Below are positions 34,872-42,421 of a stretch of DNA of 64,000 bases, piece after piece; the stretch's first letter is position 1, and each line of letters begins with the position of its first letter. This DNA is from Zhenpiania hominis (GTDB taxonomy: Bacteria; Bacillota; Clostridia; Peptostreptococcales; Anaerovoracaceae): contig NZ_JACRYT010000003.1 in NCBI RefSeq assembly GCF_014333425.1, forward strand, positions 124,001 through 188,000. The letters run 5' to 3'. The notes under the pieces are model-generated. The model saw nothing but the letters and a program-made list of their open reading frames with translations, was not told the DNA's origin and searched no databases. Position numbers and translations under genes: made by a program.

Positions 34872-36703
34872 ATTCTGTCCTCCGGCATACATTTCGCATG
34901 TCTGTTCATTCCACAGCCGCTACATTCTTTCCGGCAGTCTGGAGTGGTTTCTTCTTTAAGCGCCTTTTCGTTTTCCCGAATCAGATAGTCTCTGGAAACA
35001 AAGGAATCAATATGATCCCAAGGAAGGGCTTCATCATAAGGACGGCGACGGATGTTGTAAAAGGCCGGATCAATTCCGGTATCGGAAAAGGCCTGTTTCC
35101 AAAGATCCGCATTGAAATGCTCCGACCAGCCGTCGAATTTGCAGCCCAATTTGACGGCCTGGATCAGCGCGCGTCCCAACCGGCGGTCTCCTCTTGCGAA
35201 CACCGCTTCCAGAGCGCTGATTTCCGTGTCATGGTAATTAAATGTGATTCCTTTGACAGAAAGCTGTCTGGAAAGGTAGTCGTGTTTTTGGATGAAAGAT
35301 TTTTCGGTATCCTGTCCTTCCCATTGAAACGGGGTATGGGGTTTGGGTACGAAATTGGAAACGCTGACTGTCACATTAAAACGGCCGCCCTTTCGTCCTT
35401 TTAGTTCGTAGTTGATTTCTTTTATTTTTTTAGCGATCTGCGCGATGCCATCCAGATCGGCTTCCGTCTCAGTAGGAAGTCCAATCATAAAGTAAAGTTT
35501 TACATGGTTCCATCCAAGACTGAGGGCTTCACGCACTGAACGGTAAATATCATCTTCTGTAATTCCCTTGTTGATGACATCCCGCAGTCTCTGACTCCCC
35601 GCTTCCGGCGCGAAAGTAAGGCCGGATTTCTTATATCCCTGAATTTCTTCCAGTACCTTAAAGGAGAAGGAATCCAGACGCAAAGAAGGAAGCGACAGAG
35701 AAACATTCCGCTCTTTGCAGGTATTCATCAGATCCAGAGCCAGCTCTTCAAAGCGGGAATAGTCGCTGGTGGAAAGGGACAGCAGCGATAATTCTTCGTG
35801 TCCGGTACTGTCCAGCTGTTTTCGCGCCAGTTCACGAATGGTCTCAAGGCTTCGCTCTCTTACCGGCCGGTAAATCATTCCTGCCTGGCAAAAACGGCAG
35901 CCGCGGGTGCAGCCACGGAAAGTCTCAACTACGGCCCGATCGTGTACCGTCTCAATAAAGGGAACAATCGGCTCTGTCTGGAAAGGCGTTCCATCCAGAT
36001 CTTGAACCAGCGCCCGCCGGATCTGCTGCGGAGCGCCTTCATAGAGCCGTTTCATTCGGAGAAGTGTACCGTCTTCTTTATATTCGGGCTGATAAAAACG
36101 CGGTATGTAAACTCCCGGAAGGCTGCAGATCTCTTTTAGATATTCTTCTTTTGACTGTCCGACCCTCCGCATTTTTACAACCTGCGGGAGTAGCTCTTCC
36201 CCGTCACCGATCAGAAAAACATCGACAATATCCGCCAGAGGTTCCGGGTTGTAGGCACAGGGACCTCCCGCTATAATCAGCGGATCCTCTTCTTTTCTTT
36301 CTGCGGCCAGAATGGGAATTTTCCCCAAATCCAGCATATTGACTACGTTTGTAAAAGAAAGTTCGTACTGGAGTGTAAAACCCAGAAAATCCAGTTCTTT
36401 TACCGATGTTTTTGTTTCCAGCGTGAAGAGGTCCATCCCGGCTTTGCGCATGCGGGCCTCCATATCCATGGCAGGAGCAAAAACACGTTCACAGTAGATA
36501 TCCTCATCCTGATTCAGAATGGAATAGAGCAGCTGAAGTCCCATGTAGGACATACCAATCTCATAAGTATCCGGGAACGCAAAACCGAACCGCAGTCTTA
36601 CCTGATCCGGATTTTTGACTGCGGAATGAATTTCGCCGCCAATGTAACGGGCAGGCTTTTCCACTTGTTTTAAAAGCTTGTCCAGTTCTTTATTAATTTC
36701 CAT
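34868..36703 (-). CDS. TIGR03960-family B12-binding-type radical SAM protein
   Basis: 611-residue radical SAM enzyme. An N-terminal cobalamin-binding-like domain covers about residues 20-190. The SAM cluster motif FRGCTRGCRFCQ near residue 275 gives CxxxCxxC. A C-terminal Cys cluster (CRKECSGCGMNRHAKC) could hold another Fe-S centre. It is the middle gene of HD - TIGR03960 - TIGR03936, with one-base and four-base overlaps. The substrate is not known. Confidence 0.92.
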   Translation of the reverse strand: MEINKELDKLLKQVEKPARYIGGEIHSAVKNPDQVRLRFGFAFPDTYEIGMSYMGLQLLYSILNQDEDIYCERVFAPAMDMEARMRKAGMDLFTLETKTSVKELDFLGFTLQYELSFTNVVNMLDLGKIPILAAERKEEDPLIIAGGPCAYNPEPLADIVDVFLIGDGEELLPQVVKMRRVGQSKEEYLKEICSLPGVYIPRFYQPEYKEDGTLLRMKRLYEGAPQQIRRALVQDLDGTPFQTEPIVPFIETVHDRAVVETFRGCTRGCRFCQAGMIYRPVRERSLETIRELARKQLDSTGHEELSLLSLSTSDYSRFEELALDLMNTCKERNVSLSLPSLRLDSFSFKVLEEIQGYKKSGLTFAPEAGSQRLRDVINKGITEDDIYRSVREALSLGWNHVKLYFMIGLPTETEADLDGIAQIAKKIKEINYELKGRKGGRFNVTVSVSNFVPKPHTPFQWEGQDTEKSFIQKHDYLSRQLSVKGITFNYHDTEISALEAVFARGDRRLGRALIQAVKLGCKFDGWSEHFNADLWKQAFSDTGIDPAFYNIRRRPYDEALPWDHIDSFVSRDYLIRENEKALKEETTPDCRKECSGCGMNRHAKCMPEDRI

Positions 36704-37251
36704 TATATCACCGTCTGTCCGCCTTCCATCAGTTGATCGACTGTCATCCCAATCGTCCTTTCAATGCCGTCCAGCAGAAGCCGCGCTTCCTGCTTTTTTT
36801 CCAGAATGCGTTTTTCCGCTTCCGGATGCCCCTGCTTTCTTGCTTTTTCAATAATATATTCCATACGCCTGTCCAGTCCCACGTACTCGTCTTCTTTGAC
36901 TGTCCGGTCCCCCAGGCAGACCAGATCGGTTTCCGTCACATGTTCGACCGGAGAAAAGGGCGAGTAATTCATATGGACTCGTATAATATCCGCTTCCTGA
37001 TTATAACCGAGATTCCGCGCCATCTGGTAGCCTTTTTCCCAGTGTTCATTTTCTACTCTCGCAATATCGTGGATCAAGGCAGCTGCCTGGATCAGTTCCA
37101 GATCCAGATGATATCCGTGCTCATTAAGGGCTCTTCCGATTCGTACAGCGGTATCCGCGACTGCCATACAGTGGCGGATGACATGCTCCGGCGTGCCGTA
37201 TTCTTTTAAAAGCCGCAGACATTCCTGCCTGTCCGGATGTTGTTGTTTCAT
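36703..37251 (-). CDS. HD-domain hydrolase
   Basis: 182-residue protein of the HD phosphohydrolase superfamily. The metal-binding residues are in CMAVAD (H in IRHCMAV near residue 26) and the HD pair in LIHDIAR near residue 60. It looks related to small HDIG proteins such as nucleotide phosphatases. Stop and next start overlap (TAATG). It opens the radical SAM operon and has an extended -10 promoter. Substrate unknown. Confidence 0.85.
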   Translation of the reverse strand: MKQQHPDRQECLRLLKEYGTPEHVIRHCMAVADTAVRIGRALNEHGYHLDLELIQAAALIHDIARVENEHWEKGYQMARNLGYNQEADIIRVHMNYSPFSPVEHVTETDLVCLGDRTVKEDEYVGLDRRMEYIIEKARKQGHPEAEKRILEKKQEARLLLDGIERTIGMTVDQLMEGGQTVI

Positions 37252-37283
37252 AATCTCATCCTTTTCTTTCTGAAATTTCCTAA

Positions 37284-37301
37284 AACGCCTGCGCAGGCGT
37301 T
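37284..37301. repeat. 18-bp perfect palindrome at HD operon promoter
   Basis: AACGCCTGC / GCAGGCGTT, no spacer, placed just after the -10 of the HD-domain operon. It may be an operator or a hairpin at the 5' end of the mRNA. Confidence 0.6.
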
Positions 37302-37307
37302 CAGATT

Positions 37308-37316
37308 ATTATACCA
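37308..37316 (-). promoter_or_regulatory. Extended -10 promoter of HD/radical SAM operon
   Basis: TGGTATAAT on the minus strand, about 57 bases before the HD-gene start; no clear -35. Confidence 0.6.
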
Positions 37317-37369
37317 CAGATCCGGAATTTTGACATGCCTGCACAGTGCTTTTTCACGGCTTTGGAAAT

Positions 37370-37879
37370 TTAATTTAATTCAGAAAGGCGATAGTAAAAT
37401 TCCGTGTTTTTTTCTTTTTTGAAAGTCCCAATGGCCTGACCTTTCTTTACCCGTTCCAGTTCCTTAACATGAATTTCTTCACAATTTCCATAAATGCTTT
37501 CGGCGTCTTCACCGTGAAGAATTTTTATAAACTTTCCGATTTTTTCATTTTCCCCTACCGCGGAGACAGTACCTGCAGCTACCGCATGTACCGTGACCGT
37601 TTCTCCATTCTTTACGTCATCAATCGGTTCCCCGTATCGGGATCCCTCCTCTGCAGATAGCACTGCGTTCGTCACGGCTGCCGGAGCTTTGGCGACTGCT
37701 TTCGCGCTGTCTCTGGCAAAGGTTAGAACATCGCTGACTGTATAGTTTTTGGATAGATACGCGACTGCTGCCTCACTTCCGCGGTTTAGCTGCGGAATAT
37801 TGGATTTTTGCGCGGCAAAAAAAGCAAGAACGATGAGCAGGCAGATTCCGGTCTGCTTAAAAAGCTTTGATTTCCACAT
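37370..37879 (-). CDS. Degenerate LytM (M23) domain protein, SpoIVFA-like
   Basis: 169 residues with an N-terminal membrane segment (TGICLLIVLAFFAA), a linker, and a C-terminal lysostaphin-type domain near residues 88-165 (GTVSAVGENEKIGKFIKILHG, SIYGNCEEIHVKE, VKKGQAIGTF). The metal-binding HxH of active M23 peptidases is replaced by FYYR, so it should be inactive. SpoIVFA, the scaffold for the SpoIVFB protease, has this layout and is often next to the TIGR03960 gene. No spoIVFB (M50) gene is adjacent here, so the call is tentative. Confidence 0.65.
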   Translation of the reverse strand: MWKSKLFKQTGICLLIVLAFFAAQKSNIPQLNRGSEAAVAYLSKNYTVSDVLTFARDSAKAVAKAPAAVTNAVLSAEEGSRYGEPIDDVKNGETVTVHAVAAGTVSAVGENEKIGKFIKILHGEDAESIYGNCEEIHVKELERVKKGQAIGTFKKEKNTEFYYRLSELN

Positions 37880-37931
37880 AATGATTCCTCCTGCTCTATT
37901 TTATGCGGACAGCAGTAAAAAAGACGAAAAA

Positions 37932-37969
37932 AGACTCTGCCCAGTCTGTAAAGAACTGTTGCAGAGTCT
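37932..37969 (-). terminator. Intrinsic terminator after radical SAM gene
   Basis: AGACTCTGC / GCAGAGTCT form a 9-bp stem with a 20-base loop; on the minus strand TTTTTTCG follows. Confidence 0.85.
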
Positions 37970-38002
37970 CTCCTTTTCCTTTGAGAGATGGAATCGTTTC
38001 TT

Positions 38003-39376
38003 TTATTTTGCGATTTTGTCCGTGTTTCTACAGGATTTCGGACTCAGCTTCCACAATTTTTCCGCAGTAGGAATCCAGTTTTTCGCATAAGATTCACATT
38101 TGGAACAGAGATGATCCACATCCTCCCGGCTTTCCAGATCCGTGGAGACAGCGTCGGTTTGTTTGACCATTTCCCGCAGTTTTTCCGGATTTTCAAGCAT
38201 TGGGCATGGACGGAGCTGATTCTGATTGAACGGCTGTCCATCATGATAGGCCATAAAGAGCGGCGACTGCAGGCATTCCAGCAGCGTATGCTCCCGAATG
38301 TTACAGTTGGAGTAATGGATAAATACACAAGGGTCTGCGTCTCCATTGGCATTGATATGAAGATATCGCCTTCCTCCCGCAATACAGCCGCCTACATATT
38401 CTCCGTCATTTTGGAAGTCAATCGCGAAAATGGATTTTGTTTGGCGGAACTTGCGGAGCTGATGATACATGAATTCTCGCTGCCGCGGAGATGGAAGCAG
38501 CTCGGGAACCGCGTCATTTCCTACCGGCATGTAGTGGAAATTCCAGATGAAAGAAGCGCCCCACTCGATCATCTGATCATAAAATTCGTCGCTGCTGATG
38601 ACGCTTAAATTTTCACTGGTATAGCAACAGGAAATTCCAAATGGCAGCCGGTTTTCCTTCAGAAGATTCATTGCGTGTACAACCCGGTCGAAGGAGCCTT
38701 CTCCACGGCGCGCATCGTGACTTTCGCGGTTTCCCTCTACACTGATTGCGGGAATGAAATTCTTCACCCGCAGCATTTCTTTTACAAAAGTCTCATCAAT
38801 GAGTGTTGCGTTGGTAAAGGAAAGGAAAACACAGTCTGAATGTTTGTTGCATAAGGCGATGAGGTCGCGCTTGCGCACAAGAGGCTCTCCTCCGGTATAA
38901 ATGTATGTATATACCCCCATTTCTTTACCCTGCGCGATAATATCATCGATTTCATCAAAAGTTAAATTAAGCTGATTTCCGTATTCTGCCGCCCAGCAGC
39001 CTTTGCAGTGAAGGTTGCAGGCGCTGGTGGGATCCAGCAGAATCGCCCACGGGATGTTACAATGGTATCGTTTTCGGTATTCTTCCTGAGTCTTCCAGCC
39101 AATCAGATTGCCGTTTATGAAAAAATTGGTAAAAATTGTTTTTAGAACCTCTTTGTCAGTTTCCTTAACGACCCGCATAATCAGCTGATACCAGTTGGAT
39201 TCCGGATCATTGACGACCTTGCGGATTGCGTTCCTCTGAGCTGGGAATGAATCTTCACCATTTCCCGCGAAACGGTCAACCCATTCCATCAGCTTTGGAA
39301 TATTCTGTTCCGGATTCTTTTCAATATAGTCGTAGGCTTTTTCCAACCCGATTTTTTTTAAATGATTTGTAAACAT
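38003..39376 (-). CDS. Radical SAM protein with SPASM-like C-terminus
   Basis: 457 residues. The SAM cluster motif is CNLHCKGCW near residue 115. The YIYTGGEPLVRK and SVEGNRESHDARRG segments are typical of the MoaA/PqqE-like group. Cysteines near the C-terminus (GGCIAGG, CVFIHYSNC, CPMLEN, CSKCES) probably bind further clusters, as in SPASM maturases. The start at 39376 follows AGGAGGGAG; a longer frame begins at 39403. No peptide substrate gene is evident nearby. A TetR-type gene lies upstream, separated by a large hairpin. Confidence 0.85.
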   Translation of the reverse strand: MFTNHLKKIGLEKAYDYIEKNPEQNIPKLMEWVDRFAGNGEDSFPAQRNAIRKVVNDPESNWYQLIMRVVKETDKEVLKTIFTNFFINGNLIGWKTQEEYRKRYHCNIPWAILLDPTSACNLHCKGCWAAEYGNQLNLTFDEIDDIIAQGKEMGVYTYIYTGGEPLVRKRDLIALCNKHSDCVFLSFTNATLIDETFVKEMLRVKNFIPAISVEGNRESHDARRGEGSFDRVVHAMNLLKENRLPFGISCCYTSENLSVISSDEFYDQMIEWGASFIWNFHYMPVGNDAVPELLPSPRQREFMYHQLRKFRQTKSIFAIDFQNDGEYVGGCIAGGRRYLHINANGDADPCVFIHYSNCNIREHTLLECLQSPLFMAYHDGQPFNQNQLRPCPMLENPEKLREMVKQTDAVSTDLESREDVDHLCSKCESYAKNWIPTAEKLWKLSPKSCRNTDKIAK

Positions 39377-39379
39377 ACA

Positions 39380-39422
39380 AAACTCCCTCCTGAACGTGCT
39401 CATTTCATTATAGGGGGAGTTT
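39380..39422 (-). promoter_or_regulatory. Promoter and inverted repeat before radical SAM gene
   Basis: TATAAT lies on the minus strand near 39407-39412. It is bracketed by inverted repeats AAACTCCC (39380-39387) and GGGAGTTT (39415-39422), which could be the operator for the adjacent TetR-type regulator. No good -35 is visible, so activation or repression is open. Confidence 0.4.
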
Positions 39423-39435
39423 CAGACAGGAGGAA

Positions 39436-39487
39436 TATACAAAACCCCTGAAGTGTCAAAATTCCGACATTTCAGGGGTTTTGTATA
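39436..39487. terminator. Long hairpin between tetR-type and radical SAM genes
   Basis: A stem of about 22 bp (TATACAAAACCCCTGAA, then G-T, TGTC; and its complement) with an 8-base loop. T-runs follow on both strands, so it likely ends the regulator transcript on the minus strand. Confidence 0.8.
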
Positions 39488-39510
39488 AAAATACTGAATA
39501 TTCTATACGA

Positions 39511-40071
39511 TTAGATTGTCATAGAAAACTCATCAATTAGATGCGTGGCGGTACAGTCGATTACCCTTTTCAGGCGGTTAAGTTCAAACATATAATCACC
39601 GCGCATTCCTCCTTCAATCCACTCGATAACAATGCCTGTCAGCAGGAGTACATACACATCCAGTAGAAATTTCCTGTTTTCGGAAGAGAGTCTTCCGGCA
39701 TTTGGCTGGGAGTCTAGGATTGTTTCCATAATGGGGTAGAATACGCTTTTGATACAGTTGCGAAGCGAGGCTCTGCTCATGGAATGGAAAGCGTTTAGGG
39801 TGCGGTCTTCATTATCCTGCAGATATTTGAAAACCTTGCTCATCGCTTCCACCCAGTCTTTACAGACTGTGTCGGTTCCAATAATCTGTCTGGCGTCTTC
39901 CAGAAGAATCCACTCCATAAGGTCATAGATGTCATGAAAATTGTAGTAAAAAGTCTGTCTGTTTACACCGCATCCTGCCACAATTTCTTTTACTGTAATT
40001 TTATCAACGGGTTTATGTGTTAAAAGTTCTTTTAATGACTCTGCGAGCAGCTGTTTTGTATGATTGGCCAT
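39511..40071 (-). CDS. TetR/AcrR-family regulator
   Basis: 186 residues. The N-terminal helix-turn-helix is seen in ITVKEIVAGCGVNRQTFYYNFHDIYDLMEWI at about residues 23-53. The C-terminal domain resembles the TetR_C_7/DhaS-like group (LRNCIKSVFYPIMETIL). It lies upstream of the radical SAM gene in the same direction and probably regulates it or itself. The ligand is unknown. Confidence 0.88.
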   Translation of the reverse strand: MANHTKQLLAESLKELLTHKPVDKITVKEIVAGCGVNRQTFYYNFHDIYDLMEWILLEDARQIIGTDTVCKDWVEAMSKVFKYLQDNEDRTLNAFHSMSRASLRNCIKSVFYPIMETILDSQPNAGRLSSENRKFLLDVYVLLLTGIVIEWIEGGMRGDYMFELNRLKRVIDCTATHLIDEFSMTI

Positions 40072-40099
40072 ATTCTTTCCTCTCTTCTCGTATCAACTC

Positions 40100-41392
40100 T
40101 TAAAATTCATCAAAATACTCGAATTCATAATCAAAGATGCGGATGGTATCGCCTTCTTCTACTCCCATTTCTTTCAGTTCATCCATGGCTCCGCTTTTTT
40201 CAATATATTTGTATAGATAGCGGAGAGATCCTGAATCATTGAAATTAGTGGAATTAAAGATTTTTTCCAGCTGTTTTCCAGTCAGGACGTACGCCTCGTC
40301 TTCTCTTTCAACATATACTGTCCTGTAATCCGGATCCTGATCGTCTTTTTCAAAGTCAAACAGCTCCACATACTCTTCTTCCTCAGGTTCCTGTGCCAGA
40401 TGATCAAGCTGGAAGGCAGCTTCTGCCAGAACTTCTTTTACGCCAAGATTCAAAGGCGCGGACATCGGGAATACCTTGTAGCCCTTTGCTTCGATTGCTT
40501 CTTTAAAATGTTTGTATTCCGGTCCATCCTCGTCGACCATATCCATTTTATTGGCGGCGACAATCTGCGGTTTTTTTAAAAGGCGTGGATTGTAAGCTTC
40601 CAGTTCGCTGTTGATCTTCTCGAAATCTTCCAGAGGATCCCGTCCTTCGCTGCCGGAAACATCAACTACATGGATCAGTACTTTCGTCCGTTCGATATGC
40701 TTTAAAAACCGGAAACCGAGCCCTGCCCCTTGGTGCGCGCCTTCAATGATTCCAGCGATGTCCGCCATAACAAAACTCGTATCGTAAATTTGAACAACTC
40801 CCAGATTCGGGTCAATGGTCGTGAAATGATAATCCGCGATTTTGGGCTTCGCGCTGGTTGCTACCGAAAGCAGAGTGGATTTTCCAACATTGGGAAAGCC
40901 TACGAGTCCGACATCCGCAATCAGTTTCATTTCCAGAATGACGGAACGCTCTTTTGCGAAACCTCCGGCTTCCGCAAAATTGGGAGCCTGGCGTACAGAA
41001 TTTTTATAATGAACATTTCCCTTTCCGCCTTTTCCTCCCTTGGCGGCCACAAAAGAATCGCCGGCTTCCACCAGATCTTTCATAACCAGACCGCTCTCTT
41101 CGTCAATAACCACGGTTCCCGGCGGAACTTTGATAATCAGGTTCTTTCCGTCCTTTCCGAATTTTTTCTTTTTCATGCCGTCCTGTCCGTTTTCGGCCTG
41201 GTATTTCCGTTTATATCGAAAATCCATCAGCGTGCGCAGGCTGTTGTCGGCCATAAAGATGACATCGCCGCCCTTTCCTCCGTCTCCGCCGTCAGGACCT
41301 CCCTCCGGAACGTAAGGCTCCCGGCGAAAAGATACGGCTCCGTTTCCACCTTTTCCAGAACGGATGGTTATTTTCGCTCTATCTACAAACAT
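40100..41392 (-). CDS. obgE: GTPase Obg/CgtA
   Basis: Essential GTPase in 50S assembly and stress control. The glycine-rich Obg fold is at residues 1-157 (GGDGGKGGDVIF). The G domain has GFPNVGKST near residue 165, ADIAGIIEGAHQG and ANKMD, and the C-terminal OCT domain is in about the last 70 residues (YRTVYVEREDEAYVLTG). 430 residues, as for Firmicutes. It follows rpmA and rplU, with a terminator between. Confidence 0.97.
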   Translation of the reverse strand: MFVDRAKITIRSGKGGNGAVSFRREPYVPEGGPDGGDGGKGGDVIFMADNSLRTLMDFRYKRKYQAENGQDGMKKKKFGKDGKNLIIKVPPGTVVIDEESGLVMKDLVEAGDSFVAAKGGKGGKGNVHYKNSVRQAPNFAEAGGFAKERSVILEMKLIADVGLVGFPNVGKSTLLSVATSAKPKIADYHFTTIDPNLGVVQIYDTSFVMADIAGIIEGAHQGAGLGFRFLKHIERTKVLIHVVDVSGSEGRDPLEDFEKINSELEAYNPRLLKKPQIVAANKMDMVDEDGPEYKHFKEAIEAKGYKVFPMSAPLNLGVKEVLAEAAFQLDHLAQEPEEEEYVELFDFEKDDQDPDYRTVYVEREDEAYVLTGKQLEKIFNSTNFNDSGSLRYLYKYIEKSGAMDELKEMGVEEGDTIRIFDYEFEYFDEF

Positions 41393-41413
41393 GATTTATC
41401 CTCCGTAGAAAAA

Positions 41414-41437
41414 AGACTGCCGCTCACGCAGCAGTCT
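41414..41437 (-). terminator. Stem-loop between rpmA and obgE
   Basis: AGACTGC / GCAGTCT with an inner mismatch and GC pairs, and TTTTTTCT following on the minus strand. Confidence 0.7.
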
Positions 41438-41448
41438 TCTAAATTCAA

Positions 41449-41709
41449 TTAAGCTTCTTTTGGATATACACTTACCTGCTTTCTCTTCTTGTCATAACGT
41501 TCGAACTTTACAGCTCCGTCAATCTTCGCAAATAATGTGTCGTCTCCGCCGATTCCAACATTGTTGCCAGGATGGAACTTAGTTCCTCTCTGTCTTACCA
41601 GAATGCTGCCGGCAGTTACATACTGACCGTCTCCACGTTTTACGCCTAACCGTTTCGACTCACTGTCGCGGCCGTTCTTCGAGCTTCCTACACCTTTTTT
41701 ACTTGCCAT
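41449..41709 (-). CDS. rpmA: 50S ribosomal protein L27
   Basis: Basic 86-residue large-subunit protein that reaches the peptidyl-transferase centre. It begins [22 protein letters not shown] and continues in full family form. Firmicutes L27 usually starts with a short MLxxxLQxFA leader that the Prp protease removes; here that leader is absent and no in-frame start lies upstream of the ribosome site (GGAGG). The gap to rplU is only 39 bases, so the usual prp gene between them is missing. Confidence 0.95.
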   Translation of the reverse strand: MASKKGVGSSKNGRDSESKRLGVKRGDGQYVTAGSILVRQRGTKFHPGNNVGIGGDDTLFAKIDGAVKFERYDKKRKQVSVYPKEA

Positions 41710-41748
41710 GGACCAGACACCTCCTTTTTTATCTAATTTATCTGGAAT

Positions 41749-42270
41749 TTACTTTACTGCAGCTTCGATTGCTTCAAGAATAACCGGCTTAGTTGCCTTT
41801 TCATCGATCTCGATGTTGTTTTCTTTTGCAAATTCAATCAGTTCCGCCTTTTTCATGGATTTCAAAGACGGCTTTTTTTCTGTTTCCGCGGTTTCCGCTT
41901 TCGCTTCCGCAGGAGCTTCTTCCTTTACAGGAGCCGCTTTTTTTGCCGGAGCAGTTCCGTCAGCCGAAATTCCTGTGATTTCAACCAGTGTGTAAGGCTG
42001 TCTGTGACCCTGCTTCTTTCTGTAATCCTTCTTAGCCTTGTACTTGAAGATGATGACTTTCTTACCCTTTCCGGTTTCGATTACATCTCCAAATACAGCT
42101 GCGCTTTCTACATAAGGCGCGCCTACCTTTGCCTCAGCGCCTTCGCCGAGAACCAGTACCTTGTCGAATTTTACCTGTTCGCCATCAGCCGCTTTAATTT
42201 TTTCGATACGGATCTGATCGCCTTCGGAAACACGGTACTGTTTTCCGCCTGTTTCAATAATTGCGTACAT
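41749..42270 (-). CDS. rplU: 50S ribosomal protein L21 with a SAP/HeH-like C-terminal extension
   Basis: The first 102 residues are standard L21 ([14 protein letters not shown], ending [13 protein letters not shown]). The remaining ~70 are an Ala/Lys/Glu-rich linker and a helix-extended-loop-helix segment ([17 protein letters not shown], then [12 protein letters not shown]), similar by eye to SAP or HeH/LEM-like domains found in nucleic-acid-binding proteins. Normal L21 is about 103 residues. It opens the rplU-rpmA-obgE group. Confidence 0.93.
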   Translation of the reverse strand: MYAIIETGGKQYRVSEGDQIRIEKIKAADGEQVKFDKVLVLGEGAEAKVGAPYVESAAVFGDVIETGKGKKVIIFKYKAKKDYRKKQGHRQPYTLVEITGISADGTAPAKKAAPVKEEAPAEAKAETAETEKKPSLKSMKKAELIEFAKENNIEIDEKATKPVILEAIEAAVK

Positions 42271-42357
42271 TGTTCTTTTTTTCTCCTCCTCTATCCAGTC
42301 TCGCCAGCGTGGGCAGCTTTTGAAGCTTTAAAAAGGCCCAGTTTGTGCGGCTTACAT
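42271..42357 (-). ncRNA. Candidate L21 leader (autoregulatory 5' UTR)
   Basis: An 85-90-base leader from the predicted start of transcription to rplU. GGGC / GCCC enclose a shorter AGCTT / AAGCT hairpin, followed by GGCGAGACTGG and AGGAGG. Firmicutes rplU genes carry the Rfam L21 leader, and this may be one, but I could not test the covariance model. Confidence 0.4.
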
Positions 42358-42363
42358 TGTTAT

Positions 42364-42392
42364 ATGATACCATGAGGGACGGGCTGTGTCAA
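42364..42392 (-). promoter_or_regulatory. rplU promoter
   Basis: On the minus strand TTGACA (42392-42387), a 17-base spacer and TATCAT (42369-42364). Confidence 0.85.
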
Positions 42393-42421
42393 AGGATTTT
42401 TTGTAGATTTTAGTCCAGAAG

